Shown: positions 32,430-50,185, numbered from the stretch's first letter. The stretch is 64,000 nucleotides of DNA from Axinella damicornis (GCA_963931865.1 OZ007508.1:20358201-20422200); one strand, 5' to 3'. Notes: generated by a model from the letters alone, not told the origin. Made by a program: numbers and translations.

Positions 32430-32607
32430 GTGATTGGTGTAAGGAGATAAAGCCACCTAGCCATGAGGCTAATATGAAGGCTCTCCTGGGAAGGGAAACC
32501 AGAAACCTGGAGAAAAACCCTTCCTAGGTGCAACTGGTGGGACTCGAACCTGTGGCCTCTCACTCCACAGTCGAGTGCTTTAACCACTTGGCCACACAGT
32601 AATGTTG
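32430..32607 (-). mobile_element. tRNA-derived SINE (approximate ends)
   Basis: On the minus strand a head with an A box (TGGCCAAGTGG) and B box (GGTTCGAGTCC) resembles a tRNA, but the T stem and acceptor do not pair, so it is not a functional tRNA. It continues into GGGTTTTTCTCCAGGTTTCT and GGTTTCCCTTCCCAGG, resembling the TTTTCTCCGG..CCGGTTTCC body found in several invertebrate SINEs. It lies between the C1orf52 homolog and AK8; the 3' end is not defined. Nothing else is seen in this 760-bp spacer. Confidence 0.65.
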
Positions 32608-32791
32608 TTTTAAATCACATGCTGTTTAAATCGCAATCATGCTGTTCTTTTCCAGCCAACGCTTCCTCTGCTGGGGGGTACTGATATCAATTAGTTTATT
32701 CATGCCTAAAGTTTTATTGATATACAATACGTTGCAGTATTGATAGTTGATGTTTTACATGACTGTGTATGTGTCCGTAGCATGTTCTCTG

Positions 32792-37689
<4,898 letters not shown>

Positions 37690-38014
37690 GTTGTGAGTCT
37701 ACTGGTTGTCATGACAGCTAGGCCACGTGACCGCTCATGTGGGTGGGGCTGAAACTACCAGCGGACTGCGCGGAGTCAATGTGTATATGTGGAGTTAACC
37801 GCAAACCCACTGGCACGCAATGAATATGTTCGCTGCATTCCGGTCGTGCGTGAATTAGTGTAGCTTAAACTCTTAACTACTATTAGCATAATACTTATTT
37901 CATTAGTCAATGTAAACTGAAGCCACGCAGTGAATGGTGCAGTATTTAAAGCCAGCAGAGGACATTCTGGCTAGTTTCTGTAAGTGCATAGTTATCTGAG
38001 GTGTTGCTGCAGTC

Positions 38015-41000
38015 ATGCTGAAAACAAGGTGAGTGTGTGTAATATAAATATTCAGGTGTGTGATTGTATCATGCCTCTTGATTTCATGTTGACAGTGTCT
38101 GCTTACAAGTGGCCATATTTACTGCAATCCTCTGCAGTGGACTCAAGGTAAACATGCCAACTGCAATGCCACAAGTGTTCAGTGTTACCTTCACACTCTC
38201 TGAGTCTGAGTATTATAACTCAGCCTGGTGACTGATGGATGCATCTATCCATCTGTCTATGTATCTATTCATTTGTCTCTGCATTTACTATGCACTGTTG
38301 TTGTCAATATGCAAATGTGTAATCACCTGTACTGTGTACAGGGCTCAGCTGTGGATGCTGGGACATGGGGTGCATGGAGTGCGTGGAGCAACTGCTCACG
38401 CACGTGTGGAGCAGGTGTATCCCACCAGGAGAGAACCTGCCAGTACGTAGCCGTGGAGTGGAAGGAGTATTATTGCCAGCAACATTGTACTGATCTGTTT
38501 TCTCTTCTGCAGCAATGGCAGTTGTACAGGTGTGCCCAGGCAGTACCGATCTTGCTGTGTGGAGGTGGGTAGTATAATATAGTAGATTGAATAGGATTAT
38601 TGTGACTGATGCAAAATGGTCTTTGTTTTCACTGTCCTAGGATTGTCCTGCTAATACTCCCAGTTTTCGTGCAAAACAATGTTCGGCCTACAACAACCTG
38701 AAACCAGAAGGTGGACAGATGTACGACTGGAAGCCCACTCAAGAAGGTTCGCTCAGTCTAGTAGGATATCTGTTTGCACCACTAACACTGTGCATAGTGC
38801 ACTCATCTGGTAGTGCAGTGTAGCTAATCGTGGTGCACTGGGTCACCTCTAACACACGGAAGCTGTTATGTCATATAATTTACACAGCCTGTGCTGTTGG
38901 CTGCCGTCTGAGACACTTGTCATTTCAAATGTTGTGTACAGTGAGAAATGTTTGCTGACTCCAGTGCACTATGGTGATGCCCACCCGCCAGCCTAACACA
39001 AAACTGGCCAGCCTAACACAAAACTGTTGTGTCATCTGCGTGCACATTAATAATAATCTGTATTCAGACTCTTAATGGCTGCATTCAGCATTAAAGTTGA
39101 GGTCATTAATTTTGAAGGAGAGTTCAGTGACTGTTGGTGATGAGTGTTACCCTCCTTCAAAGTCACTTGGCAGATCCTGGTACTATGCTCACAGTTTTGG
39201 TTTGCAGGCTTAATTGGTGGTGTATTGAGGTTTTTCAGTCACATGACCACTGGCTCCTCTTGCCTAACTATTATATGCACTGCCTGAGCTCTGGAGTTTC
39301 ATCACCCTGTGAATGCAGTTTGAGCCTATGAATGTGGACTGCGTAGCTGAAAATACATTTCTGTCATTCCAGTTGCATGTTGGACAATGTTTACCTTATC
39401 AGGAAGAGCCTACAAACATGACCACCCACCACCACCACAACACCACCACCACCACACGGGTGGGTGTTTACATCTTTTGTGGGGTGGGGCTTTCTCATTA
39501 TTTTATACTCTACATTAGTGCAGCCAGAACATTCTACTTCTCAAGAAAGATTGATTCATTTCTTTGCATGTACAGATGAATGTCAGCTGTCTTGCTGGAG
39601 TGAGAGTGAACCTGAACCGTACAAGCTGGTGACCAATATTGCCTCTGGGACGCCTTGCCAAACCTCCCAGGGACAGAGGGGAGTCTGCCTGGGCACAATG
39701 TGTACGGTAAGTCTGGCTGGTGGTGATTGAGACAATCATATATCGTAGACCATTTGCCGATACTGCATAGTCAAGAACTAGCAAGTTGCAGTGAAACATT
39801 TACAGTGGAAACCTGGGAACGATACTAAACTCTGATAGTGAGGTGATACAGCTAAGAATGTTGTTGCCATGCAGATAATGTGTTTTTGAGGAGTTCTTGC
39901 TGCATGAATTAATGGTGCTACTCTTTTGATGGACGGCTTCTGTTGTGGGGAAGAGAGAGTGTGAATGAATTGTGGAGTGTTTGAGATTCTGCACTAATAC
40001 ATATTGTTGCTCTGGTGATGGCACCTGCTGGCTCATAGTTGAGAGCTTTGATTTCAGGGTATTTGTGCATGATACCAGCTCTCTCTGAGGGCGTGGCTGT
40101 GGCGAGAATCAGAAACTACCATAGCCATTGTACGTACTCACCAACATGCATGTATACAACCTGGATCATCAGAATCAAGGTAGCTTGGGCCACCACAATT
40201 TCCGTGACAACAATTTCTTCGCAAAAGTTTTCGTGCCAATATTTGATCCATGACGTTGAGTGAGCTGGCCGTGTGCTTGATCTCAGCCTGTAAATAGGAA
40301 GATGATACGAGAACAACATCTTGACAGCTGTAAAGATGTTTCCCCTCCTTCGCACCACTTCATTAATATTTCGGCACTTGCGCCCAATGGCATCTCCACC
40401 TGTTCCAATGGCCTTGCTAGTTGTCACGACCTCAGTCCTGTCTGAGTCCCACCTTCAAACCACTGCTACAATTCTGTTTGCCATCACAGAGAGTGGGGTG
40501 TGACGGGATCCTGGGATCGCTGAAGGTGGAGAACCCATGTCTGCAATGCCTGGAGCCTGGGGAGGTCGAAGGCAGCTGCGTGCAGTTCTCTGGCATTCAC
40601 ACTACCAATGCACATGTCACCGGTAAGACTTAAGGCACAGCTGAACTGAATGCTAATTGCATCTTGCCTGGACAAACTGTGTTGCCGTGAACAAACCACC
40701 TTGTTGTGGTTGCACCTGGTGTTTCCAGGAGGACCTCCCCCACTCCAAACAGGAGAGCAAGATTATAAAGCTCATAAAGCTTCAAAGAATAAGTCGTAAC
40801 GTTTAGTTCATATTGTGTACACCCCCTTGGCAATGTAGTGTACCCAGGTGGTTATATCATGTGACACTATCCCACTATGTTTGCAGCTGGAAAAGTATAA
40901 TTTGTTGTTATGGCACCATTGGCACTCAGTGAGCATCTCCATGGTCACTGTTCCACGCAAGTTGCAGTTTACCAAACTTGAGAAGTCAGTTTAATTCAAA

Positions 41001-44000
41001 TCCAGAGATTGCTAGGAGGTTAATACAGACAGGTAGCAGGTGGTTGACTGCAGGTGTTGCAACACCCTCACAGCTATGGCTCTGCCCATCCCGCCCTGAC
41101 CATATGCTGATGGCTGCACTCACCCCAGCAGACACACCTAGAACAAGCTAACACCACCCACTCCATAGAGGATGAAACCCTAATGGGACTGTGTTGTAAA
41201 ATCCACTTACTTAAAATAATGTTTCTATAATTATTACACCAATGCTGTTGTTACAGCGAAATCTTAGTCTTCTGAGTATTATCTTAGGATTAATATATTC
41301 GGTAGAGATTGCAATATCTGAGTGTTACCAAAAGCACTTTAAGTCTGGTTTCAAAGCTAACTAACACCCTAGTTTCATTTCAGCCAAAAAATTAAAACAC
41401 CACTGTATCGCACCCTGAGGAGGTGCAGCCTGTGACTTGCTGTTCACTCCTCTGCATAATTATACACAACAATGCACTCGTGCATCTCAGGGAGAGTGGC
41501 GGTACTCACCATCCCCAGTGGATCTACCAGTGTCAGAATTGTCCACCCACTGAAGGCAATGGAAGGAACACTTGGTGAGTGTGTGTGCCTAGCTGAGGTA
41601 CATTGGTAACTACAGCTAAGCATTCACTATACACAGTGCCAGTGTGGGACAACTCACCAGGCAGGGATATACGTTACCATGACAGCACCTCACAGGAGAA
41701 GGTATGAGCACCATTCCAATTCACTGCGTAATGGATGCATTCAGAGTTGCACGGTCATACCGTCATACCGGGCAAAAGTATGAGCCATCACAAGTGAGCA
41801 TCATACTCCACAAGCGTTAGCATTTGTTAATGATTGCACACTTCACACTCTGCCTGCATGAGGGAGGGAAAAGAAAGCATGATTATAATTTGCGGAAGTT
41901 TTTTATGAGTAGAAGTGTACCCAAACAGGAAAACTCATTATCTAATCTAGTGATATAACCGTTTTGAAAGGGGCTGGCCAATCTCAAACCGTGCAAGTAA
42001 CTAGTTGTGACAAATTCAATTCCAAGCTCCTGCTGCAGCTGCTCACGTACAGCGAACCATTATTTTGCCAAAACATATTGATGTGGTTAATTAAGAAATT
42101 GGCTATTGTAATTGGAAGTGGTTTTCTGCATGAACGCTCATTGGATTTTGGCAAGTGGATGTCTACATGCTAAAGCTCGAAACACTCTTGTTCATACTGT
42201 GACCATACAAGCGTGCACACGGAGTATTAACTTATAGCTTCGCAATTATGGTGAGTTCAACAGCGAGTTGAGTTAAGGCATGTGCATTTACGGTCAGGTA
42301 AGCCCCCCTCCCACACACACACACACTGAGTACACTGTGATGTGCTTGACATGTGCATTTGCTTCCTTTTATAATGAGATTGAAATACCAAAACTTTCCG
42401 TTGGGAATAGAAACATATCCTACAAGGTTAAGGGCATTCAGAGGGAGGGGTGTGGCACTATGGAAGCCTTATGAAGTAGCACAAAGGCTGCACAAGGAGT
42501 CTCCCAACAGGATGGTTGGCCATGTCCACATTTTGTGGCAATACGAGTCTGGCCCAACCATATTGATTGGTAGAGGAAGTTGTTGACTCTACATGTATCC
42601 TGTGGTCAAGATGAACGATCAGTGACCAACACCATGACAACATGATTGCATGGCATTCGCCAAGGCAACTGGGTGGGTGGTGTACGTGCACAATTTGGAC
42701 TTCTAGTAAACCAGGTCACTTATTACATATAACTTGGCTATGATGTCTGTCATTGTGTTAGGTGTTAGGTTAGGATATAAGGTTAGGGATATATTATATG
42801 CACATAAGGTTAGGGATATATTATATGCACATAAGGTTAGGGATATATGATATGCACATAAAGTATGCACATCTGAAGCACCAACTGTTCCCTTCTACGA
42901 CTTCTATCGACTACCAGGAAATTCTTGACAGTGTTATGCAGCTGTTCCCAGCCTGTAGGAATTATTTACCTTATAAGGAACATAAATTAACGTGAAATCC
43001 GAATCTCATTGCGGACGGGCGTCACGAAGTCCCAGGTCCCAAGGAATGCGGAATGTTCTGCAAATTACAATGGTAATAGTATAGTAGTGATGGTAACTAA
43101 TTACCCCGGGACAAATGAGATCATGTTAGTAATATTGCTTTACAGTATGGTCAGAATAGACATATTTTGAAAACAGGAATTGTACTAATTGAAAGAAGCC
43201 GTACTAATGGTGTATATAACCAACAGTCAGAAAAGAAAGAACTGCCTTGACTTGTACCAGGTTAGCCTCGTTTCCAGGTGCTCGGTAATTACCGAGCGCC
43301 TGGAAACGAAGCTAGTACCAGGTACACAAACATCCAAATTATTTTGTCGAGTACAAAGTCTCTAAACATCATGGCTGATCAGCGTTATTTTGGGGGAACA
43401 GATGACATGCCCACTTTGCACATGCACGTGCGGAATACATGTACATAATGGGGATGGAGTACTACTGGAGCAAGGAGATTGTGACCACTATAATACATGT
43501 ATATAATGGGGAGGGAGTACTACTGGAGCAAGGAGATGGTGACCACTATAATACATGTATATAATGGGGATGGAGTACTACTGGAGCAAGGAGATTGTGA
43601 CCACTATAATACATGTATATAATGGGGAGGGAGTACTACTGGAGCAAGGAGATTGTGACCACTATAATACATGTATATAATGGGGAGGGAGTACTACTGG
43701 AGCAAGGAGATTGTGACCACTATAATACATGTATATAATGGGGAGGGAGTACTACTGGAGCAAGGAGATTGTGACCACTATAATACATGTATATAATGGG
43801 GAGGGAGTACTACTGGAGCAAGGAGATTGTGACCACTATAATACATGTATATAATGGGGAGGGAGTACTACTGGAGCAAGGAGATTGTGACCACTATAAT
43901 ACATGTATATAATGGGGAGGGAGTACTACTGGAGCAAGGAGATTGTGACCACTATAATACATGTATATAATGGGGAGGGAGTACTACTGGAGCGAGGAGA

Positions 44001-44357
44001 TTGTGACCACTATAATACATGTATATAATGGGGAGGGAGTACTACTGGAGCGAGGAGATTGTGACCACTATAAGAAAACAATTTAGATGATCTGAATGCA
44101 AAGGTGACACAGCTTTCCAATGGTGACTTGAGACATTTAGAACAAAATGTCGCAGGATTTCAAATGTTCACCCCCCCCTTCCCCCTCCTACCCTAGCACT
44201 CAGAACTTCCCTGGGCAGCTACAACTTCCACACCAGCGGAAGCAGCAGCCATGAGGTTGGAGGTGTGGTCTTCACTTACAGCAGAGGACAGGGGGAAAGC
44301 TTTGAGGAAGAGAAGCTGGTTTCAAGGGGACCTCTCTCCGTTGATGTCACAATAGAG
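38015..44357 (+). CDS. ADAMTSL: ADAMTS-like secreted protein (TSP1, cysteine-rich and spacer domains), 3' end not found
   Basis: Exons recognised: 38015-38028, 38096-38147, 38342-38442, 38513-38564, 38641-38746, 39576-39706, 40490-40622, 41491-41573, 41637-41701 and about 44196-44357. The first two encode a signal peptide (MLKTSVCLQVAIFTAILCSG). Exon 3 is a thrombospondin type 1 repeat, WGAWSAWSNCSRTCGAG, with WxxW C-mannosylation and CSxTCG O-fucosylation motifs. Later exons give FRAKQCSAYNNL, GTPCQTSQGQRGVC, VGCDGILGSLKVENPCLQC (the ADAMTS cysteine-rich region) and the spacer (GRVAVLTIPSGSTSVRIVHP; GGVVFTYSRG..LVSRGPLSVDVTIE). No protease domain precedes the TSP1 repeat, so it is an ADAMTSL/papilin-type matrix protein. 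The 41701 and 44196 exons are out of phase, so at least one exon in the 2.5-kb intron was missed, and more 3' exons may lie toward the gap. Confidence 0.85.
43264..43313. mobile_element. Foldback element, CTCGTTTCCAGG variant
   Basis: TAGCCTCGTTTCCAGGTGCT and the mirrored AGCGCCTGGAAACGAAGCTA form a stem of more than 20 bp around GGTAATTACC. The ends resemble the TAGTCTCGTTCCCAG family. It lies in an intron of the ADAMTS-like gene. Confidence 0.65.
43440..44071. repeat. 58-bp minisatellite, about 11 copies
   Basis: Highly homogeneous units containing GGAGTACTACTGGAGCAAGG and ACTATAATACATGTATATAA. The last two copies share a GCGAGG variant. It lies in the long intron of the ADAMTS-like gene, ending about 125 bp before its last recognised exon. 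Confidence 0.97.
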
Positions 44358-44457
44358 GTATGCAGGTCTTCAACACCATGAGAAAACCATCCCATATCTA
44401 CATTCGGTCACACCTACCTTGAAGTTGGCAGCAGGTAGAAGGTAGAGGGGATGGCAT

Positions 44458-44458
<1 letters not shown>

Positions 44459-44487
<29 letters not shown>
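44459..44487. repeat. Poly(G) run, about 29 bases
   Basis: Uninterrupted G run about 100 bp beyond the last recognised ADAMTS-like exon. The following 880 bp (44488-45374) contain no gene I can support. Confidence 0.95.
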
Positions 44488-44488
<1 letters not shown>

Positions 44489-45374
44489 GGGGGGAATACT
44501 TGCTACTTGCTACATAGAGCAGCTATGCAGCAAGTATTCCCCCAGATGATGAAGCAATTTAGTCCATGAAATTGCTCGTCAATACCAGGGCTCCCGGTGG
44601 AAGTAACTAAACAGTGGGCTTCTAGACAGGAAATGGACTTCTTATTTGTGTTGCTAACGGCAATGGCACTTCTTGGTATATAATAGTATACTAGTAGCAG
44701 CTCCCATGCAAACTAATTTGCCAATCAGAGATTGTGCACACCCCATCTCCAATAGATGATTTGCATGGCTGTGGGAAAATCATGTATCACTGAGAGAGCA
44801 ATGGAAGTGTCAATTTTCATTGCCATAGCATCCCACACGTCCCAGGCTTTGTGCTGTGTCTCAACTGGCAAACTAGCAAGAATGCCAAGAGCGTACTAAT
44901 TGCACAGAGAAGCCAATCATGTAAGCATCAGCTGTGATTGTACTGTTTGCATGATTCCATTGAAAATGAATGATGGTCAAGTGTTTATTTGCAAACAATC
45001 AGCGTTCCTGGCATACTTAGCCGTAGGGTATCACCAATGACTAAAGTTTCATGAGCAATTATAATGCATGCATGTGGCAGCCTGTTTACACATAGAGAGG
45101 TGAGGGTGTCATCACGGCTGTGACCCCTAGGTTTAGTAGTGTACTCTGGAGTTAGCCATCTGGCCATCTGGTCAGAGTAGAATGGAGTAAACCAACTGGA
45201 GGTGGACTTCTATATTTGTGTACTTAATTAGCCTAATTTGGGTAAATTTCTTGTATGCAATTAAAACTGTAGTAACTGGTTTACTAATTCATCTAAATAT
45301 TCCTGGGAAGAGATTACACCACTGCACCAAGGAACTCAATACTTTGGCTTCGGTGCATGCAAACCAACCTCTAG

Positions 45375-45694
45375 TTGGTGCATGCAAGAGAGCAGTCCAT
45401 CTCGGGTTGGTGCATGCAAGAGAGCAGTCCATCTCGGGTTGGTGCATGCAAGAGAGCGTCCATCTCGGGTTGGTGCAAGCAAGAGAGCGTCCATCTCGGG
45501 TTGGTGCATGCAAGAGAGCAGTCCATCTCGGGTTGGTGCATGCAAGAGAGCGTCCATCTCGGGTTGGTGCATGCAAGAGAGCAGTCCATCTCGGGTTGGT
45601 GCATGCAAGAGAGCAGTCCATCTCGGGTTGGTGCATGCAAGAGAGCAGTCCATCTTGGGTTGGTGCATGCAAGAGAGCAGTCCATCTCGGGTTG
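45375..45694. repeat. 32-bp minisatellite, about 10 copies
   Basis: The unit contains GGTGCATGCAAGAGAGCAGT and CCATCTCGGGTT; some copies lack two bases. It abuts the gap region. Its open frames on both strands are artefacts. Confidence 0.97.
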
Positions 45695-45827
45695 GTATCT
45701 TCATCCTGTATGTTAGGAAGCTGATCTGTACTAGCCCACGCAGTTCCCAGGCCCCGCCCAACTTCCTGTCGCTTGTCGTACGGTTAAGCTAACCTCTCCA
45801 CATTCCGTACGATGTGGGACTGCATGG

Positions 45828-46027
45828 NNNNNNNNNNNNNNNNNNNNNNNNNNNNNNNNNNNNNNNNNNNNNNNNNNNNNNNNNNNNNNNNNNNNNNNNN
45901 NNNNNNNNNNNNNNNNNNNNNNNNNNNNNNNNNNNNNNNNNNNNNNNNNNNNNNNNNNNNNNNNNNNNNNNNNNNNNNNNNNNNNNNNNNNNNNNNNNNN
46001 NNNNNNNNNNNNNNNNNNNNNNNNNNN
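45828..46027. other. Assembly gap, 200 N
   Basis: Exactly 200 N bases, probably a nominal scaffold gap of unknown true size. Different minisatellites lie on each side, and the two convergent genes (ADAMTS-like and SMYD3-like) both lack their 3' ends here. Confidence 0.99.
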
Positions 46028-46065
46028 GGAACTGAATGTGTCATGGCCGCCCAAAAAACTAAACC

Positions 46066-46407
46066 ATCCTAGATGGAGTCTCCCATCCGAGATGGAGTCT
46101 CCCATCCGAGATGGAGTCTCCCATCCGAGATGGAGTCTCCCATCCGAGATGGAGTCTCCCACCCGAGATGGAGTCTCCCACCCGAGATGGAGTCTCCCAT
46201 CCGAGATGGAGTCTCCCACCCGAGATGGAGTCTCCCACCCGAGATGGAGTCTCCCACCCGAGATGGAGTCTCCCATCCGAGATGGAGTCTCCCATCCGAG
46301 ATGGAGTCTCCCATCCGAGATGGAGTCTCCCATCCGAGATGGAGTCTCCCATCCGAGATGGAGTCTCCCACCCGAGATGGAGTCTCCCATCCGAGATGGA
46401 GTCTACC
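46066..46407. repeat. 19-bp minisatellite, about 18 copies
   Basis: The unit GAGATGGAGTCTCCCATCC varies only as CATCC/CACCC. It starts 40 bp after the gap. Confidence 0.97.
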
Positions 46408-46848
46408 TGTAAGGCTCTGTTAGCTGGTCAGCTACTGCCAACGCTTGTTTCCAATCTTGTTGCTCTGTGATGGAAGTGATCACATGATACCATCATAACA
46501 ATCATGATCATCACAGCAGACACATTCGGCTTGCTACATCAAACATGGGCACGAATCTACTGAGTATCCAGCAGCACTCCTGCACACTGGGGTACTGAGC
46601 AGCCCTTCTCTGTTTCCATTGCAACAACACTTTCTATCCATTTGGTTACTGGCTACAGTTCAGATCAGAAGACAAGTGGATATTCAGTGTGTGAGACAAA
46701 GCCCCACATGTTGAACACAGTACACTAGCAGAATGATTCTCTGGCACCTCCAGTGGAAATCTGTCATTGGTAAGTATCTCAACCAACCACCATGAGAAGT
46801 GCTGATGCCATAGCATGCAGTGGTGTCTGTGAAGAGCTACATTACCAA

Positions 46849-48633
46849 TGTATGCAGTGCGGAGTAGCTGGAGTGTTTTGACGGTGATCACGTTCATCGG
46901 GTGTAGGGCAGTGGCTTGTCTCTCCAGGGACGAGTGACACAGGTCCACCACCACTGAGAAGTCTGCATGCCGGCCAAGAGGAGAACATAGCATCCACTCA
47001 CAGCACAGACGCTCAATGGCACATCAGACGTGAGTGTGGCTACCTCTCTCCTTCTCTTTCTCCTCTATGGCCTCCAGTGCTCTGCGTCCCTCATCCATCA
47101 CCGCATCCTTCCTGCTCCCGGGGACGCTCTCATCTGGGACGGGCAGACCGCCACATGACATCCTTTGCACTAGCTAGCTAGGGTGGGAAGCTGGCCAAGA
47201 CTTTGCAACAGATTGCAAACCCACACTTCAATTTGTTGTTGTGCCAGCAATGGCAAATGACATTCACTACGTTAGCAGGTATGGCTTGCCTGTTGCCCTG
47301 TACATCATGCTGTGCGGAGAGTCCTGCAGAGAAGACGGTGGAATTGAGTCACCGAGAAGTTACTGTTGTCACCTCAACAGCAGACAGCATCACCTGGCAA
47401 GCACACGGCAAGCCCAAGCTGGTGAGCACACCACCTGGTGAGCACACCGCAAGGCCCACCAGGTGAGCACACCACAAGCCCCACCTGGTGAGCACACAGC
47501 AAGCCCCACCTGGTGAGCACACCGCAAGCCCCACCAGGTGAGCACACCACAATCCCCACCTGGTGAGCACACAGCAAGCCCCACCTGGTGAGCACACAGC
47601 AAGCCCCACCAGGTGAGCACACCACAAGCCCCACCTGGTGAGCACACCGCAAGCCCCACCTGGTGAGCACACAGCAAGCCCCACCAGGTGAGCACACAGC
47701 AAGCCCCACCTGGTGAGCACACCGCAAGCCCCACCTGGTGAGCACACAGCAAGCCCCACCTGGTGAGCACACCTGGTGAGCACACCGCAAGCCCCACCTG
47801 GTGAGCACACAGCAAGCCCCACCAGGTGAGCACACCGCAAGCCCCACCTAGTGAGCACACAGCAAGCCCCACCTGGTGAGCACACAGCAAGCCCCACCTG
47901 GTGAGCACACCGCAAGCCCCACCTAGTGAGCACACAGCAAGCCCCACCTGGTGAGCACACAGCAAGCCCCACCTGGTGAGCACACCGCAAGCCCCACCTG
48001 GTGAGCACACCGCAAGCCCCACCTTGCTCTCTTCTGTGAGGCACTTTTGGCACCTGCACTCAAAATGGTACACCCTCCGGAGCTGCGCCTGTCTTTGCTC
48101 CTGCGCATCCAGCAACTCAAGGTACGTGATGAACAGCTGAAGAGAGAGACATTTGGAGTAATCAGCGTAACACTAACCCAGGCACAGACATTCCAGTGTT
48201 TTTTTTGCATTACATCCATGCATGAAAGAAACAAGTTTAGCACTGTAGATGAAAAGCTGTGAAGAGTGTTGTGGTGAGTGTATGGAGAGGTACCGGGTAT
48301 GTGGTGTGGGCTCTGCGTACCTGCTCCCCGGGTTGAATCTCTCTGATAGTGCGGAGCTGCAGCAAGGGTCCATCAAACACCACAACACAGTTGGGCTCAC
48401 AGCTGTGGTTCAGTAGTGACGGCCTGTGAATACAGAACACAGACGATTGCAGGTGTGCCGGCCACAAGACAGTTACTGTGACACTATGACTTCATTCTAG
48501 CAACGCACTTTACATTGAGTACTTACCCAATGTAAATCCCAGCTCCTATGGAGCTCAGCTCTGCGTTCATGATGGAGAACGTGTTGCATAGCAGCTGAGA
48601 ACAGATGACATGTACTGTCAAGTGGGTACCAAG

Positions 48634-48672
<39 letters not shown>

Positions 48673-48693
48673 TTCCCTCCCTCCCTCCCCTCT

Positions 48694-48731
<38 letters not shown>

Positions 48732-50007
48732 TTACTCTGCACATTGTTTCATATGCCACTGCAACATCAAAACCATCAGAAGCACTCTCCCCCAGGATGG
48801 CCTGTACTCCAAACAGCTGTGCAGCCACACCTTCCTTCGTCTCCTCACTCAAGTCGTCCCTGTCTGGAGTTATAGAGTGCTACATAGTTAACATAGTTGT
48901 AGTGGAATGAGGAGGAGGGGGCAGGGCAGGGAGGGAGAGGGGGGAAGGAGGGGGCAGGGAGGGAGAGGGGGGGAAGGAAAGAGGAAGAGGGGGAAAGGAG
49001 AAAGCAGGGAGTACAACCTACGTGAACACAGCAAGTCCATCTCCCATTTTGCATCCTCCGGCAACGGCTGGGAATGCAAGCATGTAGGGATGCTAGTATT
49101 TTTTGTACACTGTTTTAGCGATCACAATCATTAATAATGTATTTCTAACATAGTTCAGCTACTGTTGCCTAATCTTATAAAAATTTTAATGTGACAACAA
49201 TATGACGATAATTTCTACACAACTACAGTGTCTACAACTAGTACAACAAGAAAGCACGTGCAGAAGACCAACCTGTGTCCTGATCTTAGTGCTGCTGCCC
49301 TGCAGTGCCCTGATGAGCAGTCTCATGGTATCAGTGGGCGTGACCTCAAGAGGCACCTGGGCGATCCCGCGGCACTCTAACTTGTGCAGAGCCCAGTCTC
49401 GAGCCTGGACAACCAGTGCAATTTATGAATGTCATCTCAGAAAGATATTTATCACCTATTAGTGCTGTAGACATCACAAGCGTTTGGTGTACTGTACAAA
49501 TAAATGGGCATATTCATGATCAGGGAGGTATGGAATTACATGGTTGATATCGGTACAGTATGTAGACAAGTCTGTTGGTCTCAGGTTTGAGTGCACTTTG
49601 ATTGCATGCGGTGCTCACACTGAGCCTCCATTCGACCTGCACACCAACAGTGTGATCACATGTACCGTGGGGAGACTCCTGCAATCAAGGTTATGGGGCA
49701 TATATACCTGGCAAGTTTTATTGCAGTAACGCACAAACTTGCACTGTCCACATTTCTGCAAAGACCTGCATTGAGAGAAGGAATGAGTGATTGCTACGAA
49801 TAATAGTTTTACATACTCCTTACTCTGATGGCTTCATGCAGCAGTCACACAGACGCCTTCTCTCTGAGTTGCTCAGAACGTATGCATAAGGCTCGGCTGT
49901 CAGCACCTCCCTTCCTAGAGGGAGCCTGTACTTTGCATACAGCCCTCTCCCTTCCTCTTCTCTCCTCCTCACCTCCAGGCTAGCAGGAATGGAAAACTGC
50001 CCCCACA
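46849..50007 (-). CDS. SMYD3: SMYD3-like SET and MYND domain lysine methyltransferase, 3' end not found
   Basis: Minus-strand exons encode the split SET and MYND layout. The start at 50007 (MWGQFSIPASLEVRRREEEG) aligns with the family; an in-frame ATG at 50086 is possible. Exon 1 continues GRGLYAKYRLPLG and LCDCCMKPSE, the first zinc-binding pair of the MYND finger, which continues KCGQCKFVRYCNKTCQ (about 49770-49725). Then come DWALHKLECRGIAQVPLE (about 49405-49270), SLLNHSCEPNCVVVFDGPLL with QLRTIREIQPGEQ (about 48425-48320) and LFITYLELLDAQEQRQ..YHFECRCQKC (about 48140-48034), the post-SET cysteines. A helical exon (about 47160-47045) and one ending MNVITVKTLQLLRTAYI (46849) follow. The last 70 or so residues of the usual C-terminal domain are missing, probably in or beyond the gap. 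SMYD3 methylates MAP3K2 and histones in mammals. Confidence 0.88.
47407..48022. repeat. 25-bp minisatellite starting at a SMYD3 donor site
   Basis: About 24 copies of CACCTGGTGAGCACACAGCA plus AGCCC. On the gene strand each unit carries CACCAG followed by GTGGGG, and the first unit supplies the donor after ...TEESK (exon end near 48034). The unit has no stop codon in any minus-strand frame, so three 150-240-codon open frames arise by cycling through the same unit. Confidence 0.96.
48635..48731. repeat. Compound poly(C) tract (C35 and C37)
   Basis: Two pure C runs (48635-48669 and 48695-48731) flank a short CCTT/CCCT segment, in a SMYD3 intron. Confidence 0.95.
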
Positions 50008-50185
50008 TTTTGTGTGTGATGATCAATGTGCGCGCATGCTCTGCACCATACGTCTGCACTAAGTAGTGGACACAAAATCCGACCAATGAGAGGGGCGCAT
50101 TCTAACTTCCGTATACCGGAAATGAACATAGTACTTCTAGTTAGTATGCTAGTTATTAAAACTTAGCCAGCTGTGCAGTGGGCAA

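Noticed and set aside
32520..32607. Functional tRNA gene on the minus strand
   Set aside because: B box and A box are present but T-stem, acceptor stem and U33 are wrong; better read as the head of a SINE.
42780..44080. CRISPR-like array in regularly spaced repeats
   Set aside because: Directly adjoining tandem minisatellite units without unique spacers, in a eukaryotic intron.
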